Positions 33,750 to 43,518 are shown, numbered from the stretch's first letter. The stretch is DNA of 64,000 bases from Mucilaginibacter glaciei (GCF_014773245.1 NZ_JACWMX010000004.1:248001-312000), one strand, 5' to 3'. Notes: generated by a model not told the origin, from the letters alone. Numbers and translations: made by a program.

Positions 33750-34445
33750 ATGAGTTTAATCAACGATCTGGAATGGTCTGGCACCATTATAAACCGCACG
33801 GGTAAAGAAAGGGTAGCGCAACAAATTGCCGCGATGGTAAAGGATGGCGATATCCTGGGCGTTGGCTCGGGCTCTACGGTTTACATGGCGCTTTTAGCGA
33901 TAGCCGAAAGGATCAAAACCGAAAAGCTAAGCGTGTTGGCTATCCCTACGTCGTTAGAGATCTCGATGTTTTGCAGCAAGCTGGGCATACCGCTGACTAC
34001 CTTATTTGAGCACACGCCCACCTGGTTGTTTGACGGTGCCGATGAGGTTGACCCTAACAATAGTCTGATCAAAGGCCGTGGTGGGGCTATGTTTAAAGAA
34101 AAGTTATTAATAGCCAGCAGTCCGCTGAGTTACATCATAGTTGACGAAAGCAAAAAGGTTGATATCATAGGCTCAAACTTCCCTGTACCTATTGAAGTTT
34201 TCCCGCAGGCGTTACTACATGTAGAGGCCGGATTGAAAAAAATGGGTGCTAACAGCATCAAATTAAGGCCGGCTGTAGGAAAAGATGGCCCGATCATTAC
34301 AGAGAATAATAACCTGATACTGGACTGCCGTTTCGATGCCATTGGCAAAACAATGGAGCGCGACATTAAAGCAATAACCGGTGTGATAGAAAGCGGCCTT
34401 TTTATGGGTTACGATCTGCAAATATTGATGGCTAAAAATGAATAG
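33750..34445 (+). CDS. rpiA: Ribose-5-phosphate isomerase A
   Basis: A 231-aa enzyme interconverting ribose-5-phosphate and ribulose-5-phosphate. The phosphate loop is GVGSGSTVYMAL, and the catalytic region is FDGADEVDPNNSLIKGRGGA followed by MFKEKLL, containing the active-site Asp, Glu and Lys. Length and motifs are normal for RpiA. A second, unrelated isomerase, rpiB, is encoded at 46619-47056. It sits between tkt and tal in the pentose phosphate cluster. Confidence 0.96.
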   Translation: MSLINDLEWSGTIINRTGKERVAQQIAAMVKDGDILGVGSGSTVYMALLAIAERIKTEKLSVLAIPTSLEISMFCSKLGIPLTTLFEHTPTWLFDGADEVDPNNSLIKGRGGAMFKEKLLIASSPLSYIIVDESKKVDIIGSNFPVPIEVFPQALLHVEAGLKKMGANSIKLRPAVGKDGPIITENNNLILDCRFDAIGKTMERDIKAITGVIESGLFMGYDLQILMAKNE

Positions 34446-34540
34446 CCTTAAATTACATCGTTACAACACAATTAGGAGAATAGCGTTACATAACAGCATA
34501 AATTAATTAAGATCTTTATTATATAAAAAGACATTGTACT

Positions 34541-35635
34541 ATGGAAAATAAAGTAAAAAAAATACACGAATTCGGCCAAAGCATCTGGTTAGATTTCATC
34601 GACCGCGAAATTATCAGCAGCGGTAACCTTCAAAAATTAATTGACGAGGACGGCGTGCGCGGAGTAACCTCTAACCCGGCTATTTTCGAAAAAGCGATTT
34701 CAAGCAGTTCAGATTACGATGCTGACATTGCAAAATATGGCAAAGACGGCGGCACAACAGAAGAATTATTTTTCAAGTTAGCCATTAAAGATATACAGGC
34801 CGCAGCAGATCTTTTTAATCCTCTGTACAACGAAGGTGTTGTAGGTGCAGACGGTTATGTAAGTTTAGAGGTATCGCCATTTTTGGCATTAGATGCCGAA
34901 GGTACAGCCAAACAAGCCGAACTGCTTTGGAAACAAGTTGACCGCAAGAACGTGATGATCAAAATTCCGGGTACTAAACCTGGTTTAAAGGCTATTCGCG
35001 AGTCTATCGCCAAAGGGATCAATATCAACGTTACTTTACTTTTTGGTTTAGAGCGTTACGAAGCTGTTACCGAAGCTTACATTTCAGGATTAGAAGATCA
35101 CCTGGCAGCAGGCCATAACATCGAGCACATTTCATCAGTAGCCAGCTTCTTTTTAAGCCGTATCGACGTAGTTGTTGACCCATTATTGCAAGAAAAAGGC
35201 GAAAATGGTTTAGTTGGCGAAGTAGCTATCGCGTCAGCAAAGAAAGCATACGAGATTTACAAACGTGTGTTCAGTACAGAGCGTTGGAAAGCGTTAGAAG
35301 CTAAAGGTGCTAAACCACAGCGTTTGCTATGGGCAAGTACCGGCAGCAAAAACCCTGCATTTAAAGACACCAAATATGTTGAAGCTTTGATAGGCCCGGA
35401 TACAGTTGACACCGTTCCGTTAGAAACTATCGAGGCGTTCCGTGATCATGGTATTGCAGCTGATACATTAATGTTAGGCTTAGACCAGGCTACCGAAACT
35501 TTGGCTAAACTGAAGTCGTTAGGCATCGACCTGGACAAGATCACCCAGGATTTGGAAGATGAGGGTATCGAGAAATTCAATAAACCATTTGAAAAATTGC
35601 TGAAAGCGATAGAAGACCAAAAGGCAAAATCATAA
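34541..35635 (+). CDS. tal: Transaldolase
   Basis: A 364-aa transaldolase of the longer subfamily. GVTSNPAIFEKAI at the N terminus is the first signature; the Schiff-base Lys lies in NVMIKIPGTKPGLKAI. RLLWASTGSKNP near residue 267 is the second signature. It moves a dihydroxyacetone unit between sedoheptulose-7-phosphate and glyceraldehyde-3-phosphate. It lies 4 bp before the HAD gene and so is in the same transcript. Confidence 0.96.
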   Translation: MENKVKKIHEFGQSIWLDFIDREIISSGNLQKLIDEDGVRGVTSNPAIFEKAISSSSDYDADIAKYGKDGGTTEELFFKLAIKDIQAAADLFNPLYNEGVVGADGYVSLEVSPFLALDAEGTAKQAELLWKQVDRKNVMIKIPGTKPGLKAIRESIAKGININVTLLFGLERYEAVTEAYISGLEDHLAAGHNIEHISSVASFFLSRIDVVVDPLLQEKGENGLVGEVAIASAKKAYEIYKRVFSTERWKALEAKGAKPQRLLWASTGSKNPAFKDTKYVEALIGPDTVDTVPLETIEAFRDHGIAADTLMLGLDQATETLAKLKSLGIDLDKITQDLEDEGIEKFNKPFEKLLKAIEDQKAKS

Positions 35636-35639
35636 TACG

Positions 35640-36263
35640 GTGGAAGCTACATCTGTAAAAGTATTATTTTTTGATATTGGCGGTGTGCTGCTTACCAATG
35701 GTTGGGGGCATGAATCCCGGCAAGAAGCTGCCCGGCTGTTTGGGTTGGACTATAAAGAGCTGAGCGAGTTGCATACATTTATATTTAATGTATACGAAGC
35801 GGCTGGTGTTGATCTTGACGAGTATCTCGATACCGTAATCTTTAACCATCCGCGCGATTTTACACGCGAGGACTTCAAAAACTTCATGTTCAAGCAATCG
35901 AAAGAATTGCCTGATATGCTGACGTGGTTAAAGGAATGGAAAAAAGATTGTGGTTTCCGCATCATAGCCATTAATAACGAGGGTAAGGAACTGAATGATT
36001 ACCGGGTAAAAAAATTTAAGCTGCATGAGGTTTTTGACGCATTTGTGTCATCTTGTGAAGTAAAGATCCGTAAGCCCGACCCGGCGATATTTAAACTTGC
36101 GATGGGCATAGCCCTTGCTACCCCGCAAGAATGCGTATACTTTGACGACCGGAAGATGTTTGCACTTGCTGCCGATAAGTTAGGCATGCAGGCCCACCAA
36201 CATACCTCGTTTGTAGAAACAAAGAAAATTTTAGAAAATTTAAAGAAAGAAAATCTCAAATAA
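35640..36263 (+). CDS. HAD-family phosphatase of the YihX-like type
   Basis: A 207-aa HAD-IA hydrolase. Motif I is LFFDIGGVLL with nucleophile D12, where the usual second Asp is replaced by Gly, as in YihX-like sugar phosphatases. Motif II Ser/Thr is replaced by NNEGKELNDYR-type sequence, motif III is KIRKPDPAIF, and motif IV is VYFDDRKMF. Initiation is probably at GTG 35640. Placed between tal and gnd, spaced by 4 and 1 bp, it may remove a sugar-phosphate side product of the pathway; that is an inference. Confidence 0.88.
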   Translation: MEATSVKVLFFDIGGVLLTNGWGHESRQEAARLFGLDYKELSELHTFIFNVYEAAGVDLDEYLDTVIFNHPRDFTREDFKNFMFKQSKELPDMLTWLKEWKKDCGFRIIAINNEGKELNDYRVKKFKLHEVFDAFVSSCEVKIRKPDPAIFKLAMGIALATPQECVYFDDRKMFALAADKLGMQAHQHTSFVETKKILENLKKENLK

Positions 36264-36264
36264 C

Positions 36265-37695
36265 ATGAGCGCAACAACAGATAAATATGCTTTTGGCATG
36301 ATTGGCTTAGGCGTAATGGGCCGTAGCTTATTACTCAATATGGCCGATCACGGTTATGCAGTGGCAGGACATGATAAGGACGCCGGCAAGGTTGATTCAT
36401 TGAATAAAGAAGGCGGTGACTTGCAGGTAAAAGGCTTTTTGGATGTTAAAGAATTTATAAAAAGCTTAACTACGCCACGCGCTATTATGATGCTGGTGCC
36501 GGCAGGAAAACCTGTTGACAGTGTTATTGAAGAGCTAACCCCGCTTTTAGAAAAAGGGGATATTTTGATAGATGGCGGTAACTCGCATTTTACAGATACT
36601 AACCGCCGTGTAGAGGAATTGGAGGCTAAGGGCTTGCATTTCTTCGGGATGGGGGTATCTGGTGGTGAAGAGGGCGCGCGCCGTGGCCCGAGCATGATGC
36701 CGGGAGGTGATAAAGATGCTTATGCCGTGATGCAGCCGATATTTGAAGCTATTGCAGCTAAGGTTGATGGCGTACCGTGTGTAACTTACATTGGCCCCGG
36801 TGCATCCGGTCACTTTGTTAAGATGGTGCATAATGGAATTGAGTATGGCATAATGCAGTTACTGGCAGAAACCTACGAGTTCATGAAAAAGGGACTGAAA
36901 ATGGACAACGCAGCCATGGGCGAAATATTCGCTACATGGAACGAAGGCCGTTTACAATCCTTCCTGCTGGATATTACCAAAGACATTTTTAAATTTAAGG
37001 CCCCCGGAACTGATCATTTACTGTTAGACGATATTAAAGACGAGGCCCGCGCAAAGGGTACCGGTAAATGGACATCACAAAGCGCTATGGATTTGCAGGC
37101 ACCTATCCCAACGGTTGATACCGCGGTAGCCATGCGCGATCTATCCAAATACAAAGCCTTACGTACCAAAGCGGCAGGTATCTATAGTACCGACGATCAC
37201 CAGGCTATTGAAGGTAACAAGGAGGAGATCTTATCGGCTTTAGAGCAGGCTTTTTATTTCACCATGATCATCAGTTATGCGCAAGGCATGCAAATGCTTT
37301 CAAACGCGTCTGCCGAATATAAATATGACTTAAAGTTAGACGAGATCGCCAAGATATGGAGGGGCGGCTGTATCATCCGCTCTAAATTCCTGGAAAACAT
37401 TTACGGTGCTTACGGTAAAGATAAAAACCTGGAGCATTTACTGTTAGACGGCGACGTAGCTAAGTTGGTTGAAGGCACTATTCCGGGTATCCGAAAAATA
37501 GTATCTGCTGCTGTAGCGGCGGGTATTGCTATGCCGGCTTACTCAGCCTCCTTAAGTTATTTTGATGCCTTCCGCAGCGAGCGTATGCCATCTAACTTGA
37601 CCCAGGCACAACGCGATTATTTTGGCGCACATACTTACGAGCTGATTGGCAAGGAAGGAACCTTCCACACCCTATGGGCACCTACTAAAGATTAA
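36265..37695 (+). CDS. gnd: 6-phosphogluconate dehydrogenase, decarboxylating
   Basis: A 476-aa NADP-linked enzyme that turns 6-phosphogluconate into ribulose-5-phosphate and CO2. The Rossmann motif is GMIGLGVMGRSLLLNMADHG, and the substrate-binding motif has GMGVSGGEEGARRGPSMMPG with GHFVKMVHNGIEYG, containing the catalytic Lys. The helical C-terminal domain ends with ALIGKEGTFHTLW-type sequence. Full length for the dimeric form. It starts one base after the HAD stop and is followed by zwf 75 bp later. Confidence 0.97.
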   Translation: MSATTDKYAFGMIGLGVMGRSLLLNMADHGYAVAGHDKDAGKVDSLNKEGGDLQVKGFLDVKEFIKSLTTPRAIMMLVPAGKPVDSVIEELTPLLEKGDILIDGGNSHFTDTNRRVEELEAKGLHFFGMGVSGGEEGARRGPSMMPGGDKDAYAVMQPIFEAIAAKVDGVPCVTYIGPGASGHFVKMVHNGIEYGIMQLLAETYEFMKKGLKMDNAAMGEIFATWNEGRLQSFLLDITKDIFKFKAPGTDHLLLDDIKDEARAKGTGKWTSQSAMDLQAPIPTVDTAVAMRDLSKYKALRTKAAGIYSTDDHQAIEGNKEEILSALEQAFYFTMIISYAQGMQMLSNASAEYKYDLKLDEIAKIWRGGCIIRSKFLENIYGAYGKDKNLEHLLLDGDVAKLVEGTIPGIRKIVSAAVAAGIAMPAYSASLSYFDAFRSERMPSNLTQAQRDYFGAHTYELIGKEGTFHTLWAPTKD

Positions 37696-37699
37696 TTTA

Positions 37700-37753
37700 G
37701 AGCTAAGAAACAGGATATCAGGCTTAAATTTCCCGGCTCTTGTTTCTTAACTC
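37700..37753. repeat. Intergenic palindrome, GAGTTAAGAAACAAGAG word family
   Basis: The left arm GAGCTAAGAAACAGG and the right arm CTCTTGTTTCTTAACTC are imperfect inverted copies. They fill the 75-bp gap between gnd and zwf inside the pentose phosphate cluster. Confidence 0.55.
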
Positions 37754-37770
37754 TTCTTCAAAACATCACC

Positions 37771-39285
37771 ATGAGCACAAACACAAAATCCGATCCTACG
37801 ATATTCATCATATTTGGTGGTACCGGCGATTTAAATTCCCGCAAAATCGCTCCTGCTTTATATAACCTTTTTTTGGATGGCTGGTTGCCAAAACAGTTCT
37901 CCATTATCGGCACAGGCCGTACCAAATTGACAGATGAGCAATTCAGGAAAAACCTGCATGCGGATATAGACCAGTTTTCGCGTAGTGGTAAAGCCGACGC
38001 TGCGAAATGGGCTGAATTTGAAAAAAGTATTTATTACCAGGTATCTGATGCTACCGATGCCGAAACCTATAAAGAGTTTGGCAAACGCATAGACGCGCAC
38101 AACGCCGAATGGAAATTAAAGGCAAACGTGTTGTTTTACCTGGCGGTTGCACCAAACTTCTTTCCCATCATCGCGTCAAACATATCGAAAGCCAAACTGG
38201 CCGAAGATAAAGACCGCGTTCGGATCATCATTGAGAAACCATTTGGCCACGACCTGGAAACCGCTAAAGAACTGAACGAGTTATTGAAAGGTATTTTTGA
38301 TGAGTGTCAAATCTATCGGATAGATCATTACCTGGGCAAAGAAACAGTACAAAATATCATGGCTTTCCGCTTTGCCAACTCCATTATGGAGCCATTGTGG
38401 AACCGTAATTATATCGAACACGTGCAGATCTCGGTTACCGAGCAGCTGGGCGTAGAAGAGCGCGGCGATTACTACGATGGATCTGGCGCCATGCGCGATA
38501 TGATCCAGAATCATTTGCTGCAATTGCTTTGCCACGTGGCCATGGAACCCCCCGTTAGTTTTAATGCCGACGAAGTTCGCGACCGCAAGGTTGATGTATT
38601 AAAGGCGATGCGCAGGTTTAGTCCGGAAGATGTACGTAACTCGGCCGTTCGTGGTCAGTATGGCAGTGGATGGATGAAAGGTAAGGAAGTACCGGGTTAC
38701 CGCGAGGAGCCAAAGGTTGATCCGAACTCCAATACCGAAACTTTTGCAGCTATTAAATTCTTTGTAGATAACTGGCGCTGGCAAGGGGTGCCGTTTTACC
38801 TGCGTACAGGCAAACGGATGCACCAATCTTCATCTGTCATCACCATTCAGTTTAAGGATGTACCGCATTTGATCTTCCCGACGGAGGCCGCCGAGAGCTG
38901 GCAGCAAAACAGGCTGATCATCAGTATCCAGCCCGAAATGAGTATCCGCTTGCAGGTACAGGCTAAACGCCCGGGTATCGATATGGTACTTAATGCTGTT
39001 GACATGGTTTTTGATTACAAAGGTACCTACACCAATCAGGCACCTGAAGCTTACGAAACACTGATTTTAGACACGATGCTGGGCGACCAGACCTTGTTTA
39101 TGCGTGGCGACCAGGTAGAGGCTGCGTGGGAATTGGTAATGCCTATACTAAGTACCTGGCAACATAAAAAGAGCCTGAATTTCCCTAATTATTCTGCCGA
39201 CTCATGGGGGCCTGAAGCTGCCGAAGCACTAATTGCCCGCGACGGTTTCAACTGGTTTACCTTGCCCGTTAACGGTAAAAAGTAG
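37771..39285 (+). CDS. zwf: Glucose-6-phosphate dehydrogenase
   Basis: A 504-aa enzyme that oxidises glucose-6-phosphate to the lactone. The nucleotide-binding motif is FGGTGDLNSRKIAPALYNLF, and the active-site signature RIDHYLGKETVQNIMAFRF contains the catalytic His. GVPFYLRTGKRM occurs near residue 347. Length is normal. It is followed 6 bp later by pgl, so the first two steps are co-translated, with gnd just upstream. Confidence 0.98.
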   Translation: MSTNTKSDPTIFIIFGGTGDLNSRKIAPALYNLFLDGWLPKQFSIIGTGRTKLTDEQFRKNLHADIDQFSRSGKADAAKWAEFEKSIYYQVSDATDAETYKEFGKRIDAHNAEWKLKANVLFYLAVAPNFFPIIASNISKAKLAEDKDRVRIIIEKPFGHDLETAKELNELLKGIFDECQIYRIDHYLGKETVQNIMAFRFANSIMEPLWNRNYIEHVQISVTEQLGVEERGDYYDGSGAMRDMIQNHLLQLLCHVAMEPPVSFNADEVRDRKVDVLKAMRRFSPEDVRNSAVRGQYGSGWMKGKEVPGYREEPKVDPNSNTETFAAIKFFVDNWRWQGVPFYLRTGKRMHQSSSVITIQFKDVPHLIFPTEAAESWQQNRLIISIQPEMSIRLQVQAKRPGIDMVLNAVDMVFDYKGTYTNQAPEAYETLILDTMLGDQTLFMRGDQVEAAWELVMPILSTWQHKKSLNFPNYSADSWGPEAAEALIARDGFNWFTLPVNGKK

Positions 39286-39291
39286 AAGTTT

Positions 39292-40011
39292 ATGAAACTG
39301 AACATATTTAATACAGATACCGAAGTACTGGACAGCCTGGCCGGATACTTTGCCCAATGTGCTGCCGAAGCTATTGAAAAGAACGACCGTTTTTCGGTTG
39401 CCTTATCGGGTGGCAGCTCGCCTAAGAAACTGCATGAGTTACTGGTAAAAGAGTGCCGCGATACAATTGAGTGGGAAAAGATCTATTTCTTTTTTGGCGA
39501 CGAACGCGATGTGCCGTTGACAGACTCGCAGAGTAATTATCTGATGGCAAAACAAACCTTGTTCGATCCGCTGGGTATCGATCCGTCGCACGTATTCCCG
39601 GTGCAAACCAGCTTGGGTGCCGAAGAAGCGGCTAAAGCCTATACTTTAAGTGTGATGAATTATTTTGACGGCGAGAACGCAAGTTTCGACCTGGTAATTT
39701 TAGGCTTGGGTGATAACTCGCACACAGCTTCTTTATTCCCTCACACATCCGTGCTGACAGATGAAACCGCGTCGGTGCAGGCTTTGTACATAGACGAGGT
39801 AAAGATGAACAGGATCACATTCACTGCACCATTGATCAATAACGCACATCACATTGCGTTCCTGGTTTACGGCGAAGGCAAGGCAGAAGCGGTAAAGCAT
39901 ATTTTGGAGGACGCTAAAGACATTCCCAATTATCCTGCGCAGCTCATAACGGGTGCCGATCTGCAATGGTTCCTCGATGAACCGGCTGCAAGTAAACTCG
40001 AGAATAAATAA
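39292..40011 (+). CDS. pgl: 6-phosphogluconolactonase (DevB type)
   Basis: A 239-aa hydrolase of the glucosamine-6-phosphate isomerase/6-phosphogluconolactonase fold. ALSGGSSPKKLHELL is the phosphate-binding part, FFFGDERDVPLTDSQSNY the conserved ERxV motif, and LGLGDNSHTASLFPHT the active-site His region. It converts the zwf lactone into 6-phosphogluconate. It is the last gene of the cluster, and its stop runs into a strong terminator. Confidence 0.95.
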   Translation: MKLNIFNTDTEVLDSLAGYFAQCAAEAIEKNDRFSVALSGGSSPKKLHELLVKECRDTIEWEKIYFFFGDERDVPLTDSQSNYLMAKQTLFDPLGIDPSHVFPVQTSLGAEEAAKAYTLSVMNYFDGENASFDLVILGLGDNSHTASLFPHTSVLTDETASVQALYIDEVKMNRITFTAPLINNAHHIAFLVYGEGKAEAVKHILEDAKDIPNYPAQLITGADLQWFLDEPAASKLENK

Positions 40012-40044
40012 AGTAAAAGCCTCCTTTAAGGAGGCTTTTACTTT
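40010..40044. terminator. Terminator of the pentose phosphate cluster
   Basis: A perfect 15-bp stem (AAAGTAAAAGCCTCC / GGAGGCTTTTACTTT) with a 5-nt loop overlaps the pgl stop. The palindromic A/T flanks let it also stop the convergent E1 gene. Confidence 0.88.
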
Positions 40045-40061
40045 GGAGATAATTCGATATC

Positions 40062-42038
40062 TCAAAATTTCAATAGCACATCCATCATTTCTTCCAATCT
40101 GGATTTTGCCAGAAACTGATCTTCCAGACCCTTATTCATCGGTATGGCGGTATCTAAACTGGCGCAACGCATTACGGGAGCATCCAGGTATTTAAAGCAA
40201 TGTTCGCCAATGTAAGCGGCCACCTCACCACCAAAGCCGCTGGTCAGGGTATCTTCATGCAGCACCATTACCTTTGATGTCTTCTTCACCGTTTTTTCAA
40301 CAGCCTCCTTGTCCCAGGGTTGCAGGCTGCGCAGGTCTAAGATTTCGATAGAATGTTCAGGATGGTTTTCGGCGTACTCAACAGCCCAATGCACGCCCAG
40401 GCCGTATGTGATAATACTGGCCTTTGTACCCTGCCTTACTATTTGTGCTTTTCCAATTTCTACGTAGTAATCATCGTCTGGCACATTGCCGGATAAGCTG
40501 CGGTATAAATATTTATGCTCGAAATAAATCACCGGGTTGGGGTCTTCAATAGCGGCCATTAGCAGCCCCTTAGCGTCATCAGGCGACGATGGGTAGACAA
40601 CTTTAAGCCCCGGCGTTTTAGTGAACCAGGCTTCGTTACTTTGCGAGTGGAAGGGGCCAGCCCCGGTACCTGCACCTGTGGGCATCCGTATCACCACGTC
40701 AACCGCCTGGCCCCAGCGGTAATAGGTTTTTGCAAGGTTGTTAACCACCTGGTTAAAGCCGCTGCTTACAAAATCGGCAAATTGCATTTCAACAACGGCC
40801 TTGTAGCCATTAATGGATAAGCCCATAGCAGCCCCTATAATTCCCGATTCGCAGATGGGCGTATTGCGCACACGCTCTTTACCAAATTCGTCAATAAAAC
40901 CCTGTGTTATTTTAAATGCGCCGCCGTATTCTGCAATGTCCTGTCCCATAATTACCAGCTTATCATATTTACGCATGCTTTGCCTCAGCGCATCGCTAAT
41001 AGCATCAATATAGCGTTTGTTGGTGAGCACATTTGACGACTCGCGCTGCGGCATCTTAAATAGCCTGTACATGCTATCTACTTCGGTGCTTAGATGTGGT
41101 ATGATGCCGGGCTCGTTAAAAACCTTTTCTATCTCTATCTCTATCAATTTAGCAAATTCTCCACGCAGGTAGGGCACCCACTCGGGCCTTAATACCTGCT
41201 CATCTAAAAGGAATTTTTCAAAGCAATCTAAAGGGTCTTTTGTCCCCCATTCCTCAAACAAATGCTGTGGCACGTACTTGGTGCCCGATGCTTCTTCGTG
41301 CCCGCGCATCCTAAAGGTCATACATTCAATTAAAACCGGGCGTGGTTTTTCGCGCAGTTCTTTAGCTAACTCGCTAATAGTATGGTAAACCTCTAAAATG
41401 TTGTTGCCATCAATTTTACGGCCTTCTATGCCGTAGCCAACTGCTTTATCAACCAATGATTCACAACGATACTGTTCACCGACCGGTGTGGACAAGCCGT
41501 AGCCATTATTCTCAATTAGGAAAATAACGGGTAAATCCCATACGGCGGCTATATTTAAAGCCTCGTGAAAATCGCCTTCACTGGTGGCACCTTCGCCGGT
41601 AAATACCAATGTAACTTTCTTTGTGCCGCTTAATTTATCAGCTAAGGCAATGCCGTCTGCCAGTGCCATTTGCGGCCCCAGATGCGATATCATCCCAATT
41701 ATCTTATACTCTTGTGTCCCAAAGTGAAAGGAACGATCTCGGCCGTGGGTAAAGCCCGATGCCTTGCCCTGCCACTGCCCCATTAAGCGCGAGATAGGGA
41801 TATTACGGGCGGTAAATACGCCCAGGTTACGGTGCATGGGCAGGATGTATTCTTCGGCATTCATGGCCATTGTCGCACCAACTGCTATTGCCTCTTGCCC
41901 AATACCGCTAAACCATTTGCCTATACGCCCCTGGCGCAACAGGATCAACATTTTTTCTTCGACAAGGCGGGGTAGCAGTAATTTCTTATAGAAATCCAGC
42001 AAACCGTCATTATCTATTGTTTTCCTGTCGAAAATCAT
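40062..42038 (-). CDS. Branched-chain 2-oxoacid dehydrogenase E1, fused alpha-beta
   Basis: A 658-aa fusion of the E1 alpha (about 1-320) and beta (about 340-658) chains. The alpha half carries the ThDP motif GEGATSEGDFHEALN ... LIENN and the GMISHLGPQMALADG region. The beta half starts with TNKRYIDAISDALRQS and has MPTGAGTGAGPFHSQSNE, and a C-terminal transketolase domain. It decarboxylates 2-oxo acids from Val, Leu and Ile and feeds branched-chain acyl-CoA to membrane lipid synthesis. No E2 or E3 gene is in the window. Confidence 0.93.
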   Translation of the reverse strand: MIFDRKTIDNDGLLDFYKKLLLPRLVEEKMLILLRQGRIGKWFSGIGQEAIAVGATMAMNAEEYILPMHRNLGVFTARNIPISRLMGQWQGKASGFTHGRDRSFHFGTQEYKIIGMISHLGPQMALADGIALADKLSGTKKVTLVFTGEGATSEGDFHEALNIAAVWDLPVIFLIENNGYGLSTPVGEQYRCESLVDKAVGYGIEGRKIDGNNILEVYHTISELAKELREKPRPVLIECMTFRMRGHEEASGTKYVPQHLFEEWGTKDPLDCFEKFLLDEQVLRPEWVPYLRGEFAKLIEIEIEKVFNEPGIIPHLSTEVDSMYRLFKMPQRESSNVLTNKRYIDAISDALRQSMRKYDKLVIMGQDIAEYGGAFKITQGFIDEFGKERVRNTPICESGIIGAAMGLSINGYKAVVEMQFADFVSSGFNQVVNNLAKTYYRWGQAVDVVIRMPTGAGTGAGPFHSQSNEAWFTKTPGLKVVYPSSPDDAKGLLMAAIEDPNPVIYFEHKYLYRSLSGNVPDDDYYVEIGKAQIVRQGTKASIITYGLGVHWAVEYAENHPEHSIEILDLRSLQPWDKEAVEKTVKKTSKVMVLHEDTLTSGFGGEVAAYIGEHCFKYLDAPVMRCASLDTAIPMNKGLEDQFLAKSRLEEMMDVLLKF

Positions 42039-42070
42039 TGCTGTAAAGCTAAGAAGTTTTTAAAACTTTG

Positions 42071-42078
42071 TATGTTTG
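42071..42078 (+). promoter_or_regulatory. -7 promoter box of the DUF4198-like gene
   Basis: TATGTTTG matches TAnnTTTG, 4 nt before the first of two ATGs (42083) and 7 nt before the second (42086). Confidence 0.45.
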
Positions 42079-42082
42079 GCAT

Positions 42083-42940
42083 ATGATGAAACATTTGTAC
42101 GTTAAGACATCTGTAATGTTATCGGTAATAGCGCTTTTGGCGTTTGCACCAGATACCTTTTTGCTTCCTGAGAATTTTTATTTACATAAAGGTGATAAGC
42201 TTGATCTGCATGTGATCAGCGGGACGAATTTCGCAAAAGAAGGGGAAAATAAATACAGTGTTGCCAACACTATAAAATTCAATATTTACGAAGGTTCTAA
42301 AAAAACAGACCTTACTGCAACGGCAAAAGATAACGCTTTGCCCGTGGTAAGCTACCCGCTAAATAATGCTGGACTTGCCTTGGTTGAAATGAATAGCAAG
42401 CCCGAAAGTAACGATATACCCCGCGACCAGTTCGTTACCTATTTGACTGAACAGGGTTTTGAAACTCTTGCCGATAAAATAAAAAACAGCAACAGCCTTT
42501 ATTATACCGAAAAGTCTACCCGCTATTTAAAAACATTGTTTACCGTTGATAACGCGGGCGGTAATGTTTACGAAAAGGTATTAGGTACCGATTTTGAGAT
42601 TATACTAAAGCAAAACCCTTACAAGAAAAGTTACGGCGAAGATATTACCGCTTTAATCAATTATAAAGGCAAGCCACTTAAAAACAGCCCGGCTTATCTG
42701 TATATTAAAACGGTATCGGGTAATGTGTATCCGCAAAAATTAGACACAGATGCAGCTGGGCAAATTTATTTTACGCTGAGCCGCGAGGGTATTTATATGA
42801 TCCGATGTGTAAATATTCAGGAGTCGACTAATAAAGATGCCGATTACGAAACCATCACAACTAACTTTACCTTTGCCTTTAGCAACCAAAGCGATTTACC
42901 GAACACCTATAAAGAGTTTGGTTTTGGTGATAAGCATTAA
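42083..42940 (+). CDS. Secreted DUF4198-like protein
   Basis: A 285-aa exported protein. The hydrophobic signal (SVMLSVIALLAFA) ends about residue 22, followed by LPENFYLHKGDKLDLHVISG, typical of the DUF4198 group with Ig-like beta domains. A second sandwich lies in the C-terminal 120 residues (YGEDITALINYKGKPLKNSP). DUF4198 proteins sometimes accompany metal uptake, but no transporter adjoins here. The frame is open to a TTG at 42068; the ATG pair at 42083/42086 fits the signal peptide and the promoter box better. Confidence 0.72.
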   Translation: MMKHLYVKTSVMLSVIALLAFAPDTFLLPENFYLHKGDKLDLHVISGTNFAKEGENKYSVANTIKFNIYEGSKKTDLTATAKDNALPVVSYPLNNAGLALVEMNSKPESNDIPRDQFVTYLTEQGFETLADKIKNSNSLYYTEKSTRYLKTLFTVDNAGGNVYEKVLGTDFEIILKQNPYKKSYGEDITALINYKGKPLKNSPAYLYIKTVSGNVYPQKLDTDAAGQIYFTLSREGIYMIRCVNIQESTNKDADYETITTNFTFAFSNQSDLPNTYKEFGFGDKH

Positions 42941-42955
42941 AAGGTTGTTTGCTGC

Positions 42956-43504
42956 TTAAAGTAAGTCGAGCATCGCCATATCAAATTTAGGTTTTAAGGT
43001 ATAAGTTACCTGTAACAAACCTGTCGGGAAACTTTGCTGATCGGTTAAAATAAGTTCTACTCGGTCTGCAATATCTTTGAACAATTGTTTGCCTGCACCT
43101 AATATAATGGGGTGAATAGATAGGATCAGCGTATTTACTAAACCTTTATTAAGCAGTGCCGTTACCAGTTGTGCGCCGCCAAATAGCCAGATGTTTTTAC
43201 CATCGGCGTTCATTACCCGCTCGACTACCTCATCAAAATGGGCCGATGTTACCAATTCAACGTTTGCGTTGTGGCTTTCGTCGGTAAGTGAGTCTGAAAA
43301 AACATAAACCTTTTCTACCGGAAACATACTGGTATCTGCACTAACCATATCATAGCTTTTTCGGCCTATAAAAATGGCATCTACCGATTCCAGGAATTCG
43401 CCCATGCCGTAATCCTGATCATTAAAGCACCAGTCGTACTCGCCGTTAGGGCCTTCAATAAATCCGTCGAGGCTCACGGCCAGGTTTAATATAATTTTGC
43501 GCAT
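42956..43504 (-). CDS. RibD C-terminal / dihydrofolate-reductase-like reductase
   Basis: A 182-aa protein of the DHFR-like RibD C-terminal group. MRKIILNLAVSLDGFIEG is the typical N terminus, followed by the NADPH-binding strand near FIGRKSYDMV and NIWLFGGAQLVTALL. Members reduce flavin or pterin precursors or act on unknown substrates; most stand-alone copies are uncharacterised. The gene is convergent with the DUF4198-like gene and follows lutB by 14 bp on the same strand. Confidence 0.88.
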   Translation of the reverse strand: MRKIILNLAVSLDGFIEGPNGEYDWCFNDQDYGMGEFLESVDAIFIGRKSYDMVSADTSMFPVEKVYVFSDSLTDESHNANVELVTSAHFDEVVERVMNADGKNIWLFGGAQLVTALLNKGLVNTLILSIHPIILGAGKQLFKDIADRVELILTDQQSFPTGLLQVTYTLKPKFDMAMLDLL

Positions 43505-43518
43505 GTATCTGGGTATAT

